This document shows, in pieces, positions 55,801 through 64,000 of a DNA stretch of 64,000 nucleotides (position 1 is its first letter; the number at the start of each line of letters is the position of its first letter). The DNA is from Heracleum sosnowskyi (lineage: Eukaryota; Streptophyta; Magnoliopsida; Apiales; Apiaceae): assembly GCA_030848705.1 (NCBI GenBank), contig JAUIZM010000012.1:987001-1051000 (forward strand), in the 5' to 3' direction. The position numbers were made by a program, and so were the translations under genes. Below the pieces are notes generated by a model. It ran no database searches. It saw only the letters and a list, made by a program, of their open reading frames with translations, and was not told the origin of the DNA.

Positions 55801-56239
55801 CAAAATAGACAGGAAAAGTACTTCAGGAAGTTGTCAGTTTTTGGGTGGAAGACTAGTTTCATGGTTCAGTAAAAAGAAGAAATCTATTTCCACTTCAACT
55901 GCAGAAGCTGAGTACATTGCTGCAGGAAGTTGTTGTGCTCAGATAATGTGGATGAGAAATCAGTTGTTAGATTATGGCCTGTCATACTCAAAAATCCCTA
56001 TTTATTGTGATAAACAAAGTGCTATTGCAATGACAGGAAATCCAGTTCAGCATTCTCTTACTAAACACATAAGTATCAGATATCACTTTATAAGAGAACA
56101 GGTTCTGGAAGGAACAATTGAACTTCACTTTGTTCCTACTGATCAACAACTAGCTGATATATTCACCAAGCCACTGCCTGAAGCTACTTTCAATAAGTTG
56201 GTGAATGAACTTGGAATGATGAATTTTGAGAATTTCTGA
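52900..56239 (+). pseudogene. SIRE-II Pol, frameshifted between integrase and RT
   Basis: First ORF 52900-54717: protease VMDCGCSVHMTGN, where the usual DSG is DCG; the catalytic Asp is present, but the change is unusual. Integrase: NWHKKLSHLN ... CDACQKAKQ, MLHLDLFGP, ILRSDNGTEF and QQNGVVERKN, all intact. A one-base gain near 54706-54711 (aaaggaggagcc) shifts the frame. RT and RNase H follow in the ORF ending at 56239: KWIFKNKTDSDG, FQMDVKSAFLNG, YVDDIIFGS, YSDADFAGC, STAEAEYIA. In the last RNase H block the usual CDNQSAI is CDKQSAI. Confidence 0.92.
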
Positions 56240-56737
56240 GGAAAAGCTACAGAGAGGAAATCCTGATAACTGTCAAATCCTGATGGTTATTCAGAAAGGT
56301 ATGTATCTTTGATCAAATCCTGATAGGACTCAATCCTGACAGGAAGTTAACTGGTCAATCCTGATGTACAGGTCAGTATTTCATTACTTAATTTGTGCCT
56401 AATTTTTCGTCAGTATCTGCTGATGGACGGTTGAGTTTTAGTAGGACAACTGTATGCGCGCGTGTGTTGCACTATTATAGATATATCAATACATACACAT
56501 AAAAGGCGGTGCAGATTTATTTAAATGCCACACGTAATCTGTCCACTAATTCTTTGTGCACAAATCATATTTTGCCACCTGTCTTTGAGAGTAATATTTT
56601 GTTTTAACAAAATACTTTTCATTGTTCTACATCGTTAATTACTCTCTTATCATCAGTTTTTCGTTTTCTATCTCTCTCTGTGCTTTCATACCCTAATTGC
56701 TTCAAATCTTAATTCTCGAGTTTTCAAAAGCATTACA
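56240..56737 (+). other. SIRE-II spacer between pol and the third ORF
   Basis: Five AATCCTGA motifs within about 100 bp (56262-56360). A CT-rich leader precedes the third ORF. Shorter than the 1.4-kb spacer of SIRE-I. No ORF. Confidence 0.6.
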
Positions 56738-59700
56738 ATGGCATCTTCATCATTCATGAACAAACAGACAGTGATTAGTGGTGTTACATTTGCCACTAAC
56801 AATTTTGTGGCTATTCTAAATCATCAAGATTTACCCAATGAGTTTCATATCATTCAAGATTTTCTAGCTTCAAGCCCATTGAAGTTTGCTTTAACAGAAC
56901 CTGCAAGTGTTTCTTTTAAGTCTGTAATGCAGGTGTGGAACTCAGTTACTTTTGATAAAGGGCATTCTGATTCAATCTTGATGAGTTTTGAATATAATGG
57001 AACTACTCACTATGTGACTCCTGCAATTGTGGAGGCAGCCCTGCATTTACCTGTTCTTGGTGATGCTATTCCTGCTAATGTTTCGGACTCTACTCTTTTT
57101 GAGTTTGTTACAAAGTTGGGCTACAATGGTGAAGTAAAGAGATATGGAAATCTCTTCAGGACAAAGCTTAAGAAGGAATGGAATTTCTTCTTTGATACAA
57201 TCAGCCGCTGTTTCCTGAACAAGACATCAAATTTTGATGCTCTTCCATCAGGATCTCTTAAAATTGGGTACTCTCTTATCCATTCTACAGTGTTTGATTA
57301 TGGGTCGTTTATCTTAAAAGCTTTAAGTGATAGGAAATCAGATAAATTGGGTTCTGTCTGTTTTCTTAGATTTTTACAGTTGATATTTAATCACTTTTGT
57401 CCTAATGTTGTTTTTGAGGATGATGTAGTTCTACCAATCTGTAGAATTACTGAGAATAATATTAAGTCCTTAGTCAACAGTGATAAGGCAAATGGTTTCA
57501 TAGGAAATGCTTTTATTCCTGATGAGGTTAGGTTTTTCTTACATCAGAAAATGCCTACTCATTATGGACTACTTTCTAATGCTATGGGGCAAGGCCCAAC
57601 CCACCTTGTTCCTGACACAAGCATGCAACCTAAACAGTCTAAACAGTTAACAACCACCTCTACTGTCTCTCAAAAGACTTTAGTTGTAAAATCAAAGAAA
57701 TCAGCTAGAACTGATGTGTCTGGAAGGCAATCAGGTTCAAAGGATTTTTCCTCTACACCACTCACTAAAAAGAAGATACAAGGGGGTGTACAAGGGGTCC
57801 TGGTCAAGAAAGCTGATAAGGTTGTTAAGAATGTTCCTGTGAAAAGGAAGTTAAGGTTGATTGATGAAAGTGATTCAGAGGATGACTTACCTATATCCTC
57901 TGTGATGAATGTGAACAAGGAAGTTGCTGATACTGCTACTAAAGCTGTGGTACCTTCATCAAAACCACAAAAGACAAGGAAATTATCAAAGAGCAGGTAT
58001 CATATTCCTTTGACAGTGCAAATGAAGGATACTGATATTCAGACATCAAATCCTGAAAAGTCATCTACTCCTGATGCTCTAGCAAATCCTGATGTTAGTA
58101 TTCCTGATGCAACAACAAAAGTTGTCTCTATATCAGACTCTCCAGCCTCTCCATCTCAGATTCGAGAAAATTCTTGGGAGAAGGTTTCTACAACTGCTTC
58201 CTTGGTTGGTCTTACACCTACATCAAAGAAAAAGAGGAATGCAGAAGAGTTAGTCTATCAGAGACAGAAGAAGCTGAAAGGATCAAGCCCACAAGAACCT
58301 GAATTTCAGAGTAATTCAGCAGCTACTGTTGATCCTGCCACACAAGAACCATTTTCTCAAAGGGAGAATGAAGACATCAACATTCCAGCTACACAAGAAC
58401 CATCTTCTCAAAGTGAAGATGCAGGCAAAGCTACAGCTTCTGTTGAAAGATTGGTCGAGAACATTGTCAATGAGGGAAGCACACAAGAACCTTTAGCTCA
58501 AAGTGTTGAAGCAGCTTCTGAACCTCAAGCTCCACAAGAACCATTGGGTAGCAAATACTGATGCAAGCATATCAAATCCTGACGATGTTCATCCTGACGC
58601 TAGTGGTGCTCCTGATACTGAGCCTATTTTGATACAGCCACTTCGTTCAAGACCAGTGGATCATCCTATCTCAGAATTACAGGATAAACTGAAAGGTATT
58701 GCAATTCCTGATCCTGATTTTACTCATGGTACTGATGATGATGATAATTCTGATGATAGTGATGATGATAATGAGAATCGAAAAGAGAAGGAACAGCTTG
58801 CTACAGCACTCAAAATTAGTCTTGGAACTAATTTTGGTTCATCAAGTACATATATGGCTAGCAATGCTTCCACTGGGAAAGATCAGAGACAAGATTTTTC
58901 TATTCCTTCCTTTGATCCTGCAGAGGCATTTAGACAGAATGAATGGAACAATTCATGGCACAATTCTGATGAATCTATCAGTTTTTCTTCTGCTATTGAA
59001 CATGCATATAATGCAGTGAAATCTATAGAGAATCAAGACTTGAAGAATCATCTGAAGGCTACTACTCTGTTATCCAAAAGCCTGAAAAGTGAGATTGATT
59101 CTATCAAGGGTTCAACTGAAAAAGTGAGGACTGATATCTTTAATAATTTTACAAAGGTGCCTACTACTTTACAACTGAGGGTAGTGGAATCCCAAGTGAA
59201 ATCTGTTGTTTCAGAACAAACCTCCATCAAACAAAGAATTGATTCTCTGGATACTAAGGTAACTGAAATTCAAGCCTCTCTTTCCTTAATTTTGCAATTA
59301 TTGTCAAATCCTGATGTCAAAAAGGGGGAGAAGGTTATTCAGACAAAATGTACACCTGATCTAGTATTAAGAAATAACAATGATGATACTGGAGATGATG
59401 GTGGTGACAAAGTGATACAAGGAGAAACCTCTGATGCTGTTGTTATGAAGACAATCCAAACTTCTCAAAGTCAAACAACGCAGTCAACTCATGTTTCTGA
59501 TTCTGGAGTTAAGACAGTAAGAACATTGGTGCAATCTCAGATCCTGACGGAAGATCAAATCCTGACACCTGGTCATGGACATATTCTTGCTACAATTCCT
59601 GAAGGTGATGAAGATGTAATTATTGATAATCCTGAAGATGCATCAAATTTATTCCAGAAGTTTTCTACAAAAGACGGTAGAATTGTTACTCTTTATCACA

Positions 59701-61190
59701 CTGATAAAAGAGTTCAACAATTATATGCGAGAAAAGCACTCTCTACAGCAAGTGAAGAATATCCAGATCTCTCACATGAAGATTTCTTGAGACTACAAAG
59801 AGAGACAATGGAAAGCTATACTGCTCCTGCTAGAGGTAGAGGAAGCAGAGGTAGGAGAGGTGCTAGAAGAAGTAAAAGAGGTTCTTCAACTCAAACAGTA
59901 CCTAGACAGACAAGGTCTAGAGGGTTAAGAATTGAAGAAATTCCTGAAGCTTCACAAAATCTAACAGATCCTGTTATCAAGGATATCATGGAGAAAGAAG
60001 ACAAGGAATTTGTTGAAGAAGAACCTGAATTGAGAAGAAAATCAAGTAAATCAACTCTCAGCAATACAAATCAAATTGAAGATTCTAATCCTGACAATAT
60101 TCAAGATCCTGACGAATCTGAAATTCTGCAAGAGGTTGATTTGATAATCTTATCTACTGTTGTTGATTGTCACAACAAAGAAGTAGATGAAGAAGAAGAA
60201 GCCAGAAGAAGAGATATTACAAAAAGAACATATGAAGATTTCAATCTCTATCTACAAAGGCTTAAAGTTTCAAATGAAAGACAATGGAGAAATACAAGCA
60301 GGCAAGAATCTTTACTTGAAAGAAGCTACGCTCATGAAAAGGAGAAATACAAGAAGTGGAAACATATAAGTACACTAAGGTGTGATAAACTTATCAATTT
60401 TCAGTCTGGTGGAATTATAACAAGTGCTTCAAGTGTTGTTGATTTGTCTGATATGGCTAGATCAAAAACACTCTGGTTAAAGATATTTTCGAATCTGAAG
60501 CAAATGTCAAGTTACACAAGAGGAGGTATTGGACACAGGGATGCTGAATTTCTAAACATGACTTATGTTGATCCTTACTCCTTAACTGAAATTGGAGGTA
60601 CTTTAACTTCTGAAAACCTGAACAATTTATTAGCTGTTGATATAGTTATAGATTGTCATGATGGTTTTGAAAAGAAAGAAAAGCTTCTGTACTTTATGAA
60701 AGATGGTAGTGTGAAGACTCTATCTATTCAAGATCTGCTGATGAAAACTACACAGGAACTGAAATATGTTCACTATCTGTTAAGATGGAAGAACCAAGTG
60801 TACAAAGTATGGGCTGACATGATTTTGTCAACTATAAGAAGAAGACTGGATGAAAACAGTAATTTCGATGGTAATTATATTCCCATGTACTTAAATCAAA
60901 GAGGTCAGGATGTGGAAATGCAAAGGGGTACTGCTGTTAAAGAAGTAACTTTTGGTATGACCCAACTTACTCTCAATCCTGATGGGAAGGAAATTTCTTA
61001 TCTTTTGCTTGAAGAGCACAGTCTACAGAAAAGCTCCATACAGAATCTCAGAGCAGCTATCTACCAGATTAATGAGGAAGATGAAGAACTCAGAAATCTT
61101 AAGGAAAGACTGATTCAAATTCTTGAAGAAAAAGAAGAAAGTTTATTATCCAATTTCTTGAAGATGAATCTGTTCTATCAAAAAGCTTAA
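56738..61190 (+). pseudogene. SIRE-II third ORF (env-like), one frameshift
   Basis: ATG at 56738 (MASSSFMNKQTVISGVTF). The frame is lost at about 58540 (ccattgggtagcaaatac), where the other frame takes over to 61190 with no further break. The N-terminal fold matches SIRE-I (FHIIQDFLAS ... EYNGTTHYVTPAIVEAALHL). The middle is low-complexity, with TQEP repeats (TQEPFSQ, TQEPSSQ, TQEPLAQ) and runs of Asp. A basic RGRGSRGRRGARRSKRGS tract lies near 59840, and a coiled-coil-like part near 59040-59320. The C-terminal block (YIPMYLNQRGQDVEM ... NLRAAIYQINEEDEELRNLK) is shared with SIRE-I. Intact, it would be over 1400 aa. Confidence 0.85.
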
Positions 61191-61288
61191 ACAGATAAGT
61201 TGTTTCTGAAGATACTTGTACATTTTGATACATGTTTTTGACATCATTGAATATTTGGAATCTATACTTTATTTCGCAAAGTATGAGA

Positions 61289-61299
61289 TTGGGGGAGAT
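61289..61299 (+). promoter_or_regulatory. 3' polypurine tract of SIRE-II
   Basis: ttgggggagat directly precedes the LTR and is identical to that of SIRE-I. Confidence 0.85.
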
Positions 61300-61933
61300 T
61301 GTTAGATCAGAATTCAATGATCGTCAGAAGCTAGACTCAACTGATCAGGATTGCTGACGTCATCAGTATTGCATGGTCATCAGTATTTGATCAAGCGTCA
61401 GTATCTTATTGATCATCAGGATTCCTACTCAGACTATGATCAGGATTGATCATCAGAACTTGAAGCTGATCAGGATTCCTACTTCGAGTTATATTTGGAG
61501 TCTAGATAAACATGGAAGTTTATTCTATCTGTTCCTGGTTTGTAGAATGTAGTTATCGATTAAGGATAGGTTTCTATCTTTGTTATTGATTAGGACTTAT
61601 CTTGTTATTGATAGAGAAGCTGTGTGCACTATATAAACACAGTCTTGGTTTCGATTTATGTAGAGGATTAGAGGATTAGAGGATTAGAGGATTCGAGAGA
61701 GAAAACATAATCGAATAGAAGCTCTTAAGAACAGAATTTCTTGAGAGAGTTTTTGTAAACTAGCAGCTCTCAAGAACATCAGAATTTCTTGAGAGAGTTT
61801 GTAACAGTTTTATATCAGATTTAATAAAGTTGTTATCTTTCTTTTCATATTTGTGATATATACATTAAGAAGTCGATTATCTTACACTATTGTATTCAAC
61901 CCCCCTTCTACAATAGATTATTACTGGGCAATA
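61300..61933 (+). repeat. 3' LTR of SIRE-II
   Basis: 634 bp. Its last bases are gggcaata; the 5' copy has gggcaaca, so the terminal CA has become TA. The target duplication ggtta follows. Confidence 0.94.
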
Positions 61934-63511
61934 GGTTAGCCTAGCCCGGAGGAGGTCGACCTCCTTCTGCATCGCCTCCCGATCAGCCATTAACGCCGTA
62001 GCCTGCCCCTCTAGCCTCTCCACATCGCCGACAGCTTGCCGAAGAGCATTCTCCGATCTCACGTCTCGGACCTCCAGTTCCCGAAGCTGGTCGAAACTGC
62101 CCTGCATATCCTTCACCTTATCGGTGATGATAGCTGCCATCGACGTTGCCTAAAAAAGAGAAAGGGAACTTGGTTAAAAAGCTGAAAAGACAAGAAATTA
62201 AAAGGCGAACTAACTTTGCTTACCTTGGAGAGGAAGACCATCTGGTCAGCACAAGCATCGGCGATGCCCAACTGATCGTAGGCAGGACGATCAGCCGGAA
62301 GCACCAACGCCCGGTACAAATCAGGAGCTATCTCCTTGATCGCCTTAGGGTCAGCCGTGGCGATCGCATCAGACTCCAGTACCGCCCATTGAGGGACATA
62401 TGTTTTTATAACGTCCCCCCGACGAGCCCTTTTTCTAACCTGAGTAGACCCGGTCGCCTGCTCCGCATGGTCGGTTGGAGAGGGAGATGTCGGGGCCGAT
62501 TGCTCAGGTGTCCGTTTATCGCCCTCCTGGCGACCATCGTTTGAAGCAGCACCCGCCCCGGCCGCTTCAGCGGCTTCAGCGGCTTCAGCCGCTTTAACCG
62601 CCAGAGCCGTCTGCTCAGCCTCAAACTTAGCCCTTTTCCGCTCAACGATGGCTTGACGAGAAGACACTGTAAGAAGAAAAGAAAAGGGTTAAACATTATA
62701 ATCAAAAGTATCAGCAGGCAGACATGAGTACAGTAATAGAAAAAAAATAAAAAGGGTGAAGTATGTTACCATTACCCCAAAGGGCGAAAAGCCACTGCCT
62801 ATCCCGAAGGTCCTCTAAAGGGATTCGGCCCATGTCAAAGTTGCATAAACGTTGGTACTCATGCAATTCGGCACCAGATAGCGCGGGTTTAACCACTTGA
62901 ACAGTGGGATCGACCACACGCCATTGAGACAGAGCCCCTATCTTCGAGCCTGAAATATAACACTACTTGTCGTGGCTGCCCTTATTATTGGAATTTGTTT
63001 CTACCCACTCTGCCCTATTGGAGCGACGGGCGATAGAGTAAAAGCCTTTACTCTTACCATTCTTTCGGAAGTCGTGATGATGCCAGAACAGGGCGGGAGT
63101 TGGATCAACGTTAGCTGCGAGACATCGGCATTGAAAGCCGTTCATGTGCAAGAACCCGTTGGGATCCATCTGGCCCAGGGCGATCCCCATCTGGGCGAAT
63201 AGTTGTTTGACCAACGGGAGCATGGGGACCCGAAAGCCGTATTTTAGGGCAGCTTCGGAGATTCCCGTAGCCACGTTCCCGTAACCCTTTGGGACGGGAG
63301 GATTATACCATATACGGTCGGCGGCCATGGGCAGGTAGGTGTGCCAAGCGCCCGTCGGGATCTCGTATTCTTTGGGTAACTTGGCTACGCGCTCTTCGGA
63401 TAGCCGAGTAGGATGGTTCGCCGCGGGAAAATCATCAGCGTCAAAGAATGGGTACCTTTCCGGGGATATAGATCTGGGTGACTGTCCAGATCCAGAAGGC
63501 GACAGATCCAT

Positions 63512-64000
63512 ATTTCCTGCATCAGTAGATGAAGAAATTAGCCGTGTACTCGGACAGGATTAAAGAAAGAAGAAAAGGAAAGTAGAAAAGCCGAGTACAG
63601 AGGGCTGGGACCGGTCGGGAATTCACTAATGTCTAAAGAGGGATCTCTAAGGCACTTCGCCTCCCGAAGATTGTTCTAAGGACAAAGTCACCCCGAAGAC
63701 CGTTCTAAGGACAAATTCACAACGAAGATAGTTCTAGGGACAAATTGGTCTCGAAAATTGTTCTTAGGATAAATCTACCTACTGGTTCGTCTACAAACCT
63801 AATTACGGGTACATTTTCGCAAGCATATATATCCAAACAAAAATACTCTTACGCCTAACAGTTATAAACACATTCAGTAAGGAAGACATGCATGCTAAAT
63901 ACAAAATGGTGAATTGTGCAAAAGGATAAAGAAAACTTACTTGTGACAAAGACCTGAGGAGGATTTGAACTTGAGGCAATGGAAATCGTTGATAACTGCA
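63512..64000 (-). promoter_or_regulatory. Upstream region of the gypsy antisense gene
   Basis: On the minus strand this precedes the ATG at 63511. Three to four copies of a gaagattgttctaaggacaaa-type repeat (about 30-bp period) lie at 63660-63770. No ORF of note. The gypsy 3' LTR is not reached. Confidence 0.5.

Larger units (their letters stand above)
49880..61933 (+). mobile_element. SIRE-type Ty1/copia retrotransposon SIRE-II, 12.05 kb, nested in the gypsy antisense gene
   Basis: LTRs at 49880-50521 (642 bp) and 61300-61933 (634 bp) differ by one 8-bp repeat unit and about four substitutions. The target duplication ggtta is at 49875-49879 and 61934-61938. The same gene order as SIRE-I. 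gag has one stop, the protease motif is altered, pol is frameshifted before RT, and the third ORF is frameshifted, so this copy is dead despite its young LTRs. Nucleotide identity to SIRE-I is low outside the conserved domains, so it is a separate family. It is full of AATCCTGA motifs (see findings). Confidence 0.96.
49635..63511 (-). pseudogene. Gypsy antisense gene ('putative gypsy type transposon' domain), 3 exons, split by SIRE-II
   Basis: Read leftward from the ATG at 63511 (MDLSPSGSGQSPRSISPERY). Exon 1 (63511-62776) holds the domain: YEIPTGAWHTYLPMA, VPMLPLVKQLFAQMGIAL, ALFWHHHDFRKN. It has one in-frame TAG at 62963. Intron 1 (62775-62667) has ggg|gtaatg and cttacag. Exon 2 (62666-62224) is Ala-rich and basic; intron 2 (62223-62150) has ccaag|gtaagc and tttttag. 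Exon 3 starts at 62149 as a coiled coil, is split by SIRE-II at the ggtta target site, and continues in frame at 49874 through MARKETKLRLNAKERCYQMG to EDEELSD and a stop at 49635. Antisense genes of this kind are known in some Tat-lineage elements; their role is unknown. Confidence 0.78.
43408..64000 (+). mobile_element. Large Ty3/gypsy element (Tat-like), decayed, right end outside the window
   Basis: A 416-bp 5' LTR, a TGGCGCC-type primer site, gag, protease and the first part of RT are present on the plus strand. An antisense spliced gene with a 'putative gypsy type transposon' domain lies near the right side. gag-pol has at least two frameshifts and several stops, some of the CGA-to-TGA kind. 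RT breaks off at 46750. RNase H and integrase are missing, replaced or displaced by the 2.6-kb LTR-like sequence. SIRE-II is nested inside the antisense gene. The 3' LTR should lie beyond 64000. Confidence 0.8.

Noticed and set aside
62146..63563. Plus-strand ORFs over 62146-63563
   Set aside because: Antisense shadows of the spliced gypsy antisense gene, whose frame, splice sites and domain support the minus strand.

Overview
The window is nuclear DNA from a flowering plant, most likely a eudicot. It is AT-rich and intron-bearing, and it holds plant-only families: SIRE-type Ty1/copia, MULE, CACTA, a nepenthesin-like aspartic protease, an F-box gene and a fasciclin-like protein. I cannot fix the genus. 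About four fifths of it is transposon sequence, much of it nested, with a few host genes and host pseudogenes between.

Layout. 1-3976: two palindromic foldback elements and an inverted duplication of a gene fragment. 3977-5925: AT-rich intergenic DNA. 5925-6268 and 11373-11404: a fasciclin (FAS1) pseudogene split by a small Ty1/copia element (6269-11372). 11405-17265: an aspartic-protease pseudogene (AP-1). It is joined to a CACTA end and split by a 4.87-kb CACTA element (11697-16563) that carries pieces of an SH3P-type gene and a PP2C gene. 17406-34827: a MULE with ~138-bp TIRs and a 9-bp target duplication. It carries a GRF zinc-finger gene, a broken RNase H-like gene and a degraded MuDR transposase, and is itself split by a young SIRE element (SIRE-I, 19168-31091). 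34828-41720: host block with an AP-leader/F-box chimera, an F-box gene, a second aspartic protease (AP-2, broken by a hAT MITE) and an intact FAS1 gene. 41720-43407: intergenic DNA with an array of small hairpins. 43408-64000: a large Ty3/gypsy element (Tat-like, right end outside the window) with decayed gag-pol and an antisense spliced gene. It is interrupted by a 2.6-kb LTR-like sequence (46757-49357) and a second SIRE family (SIRE-II, 49880-61933).

Insertion boundaries are unusually clear. I can read target duplications for SIRE-I (taata), SIRE-II (ggtta), the MULE (tatatttta), the CACTA (gat) and the hAT MITE (tgtaggag). Empty sites for the MULE, CACTA and MITE exist in the paralogous AP copy, so the order of events can be followed.

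Most notable signal: each SIRE family carries its own short motif scattered through coding, non-coding and LTR DNA (AAACTCTGA in SIRE-I, AATCCTGA in SIRE-II). It is reversed in the LTRs. Both families also share repeated internal polypurine motifs and a conserved intron-acceptor-like sequence at the gag/pol boundary. These suggest family-specific recognition sites, but their function is inferred and not shown.
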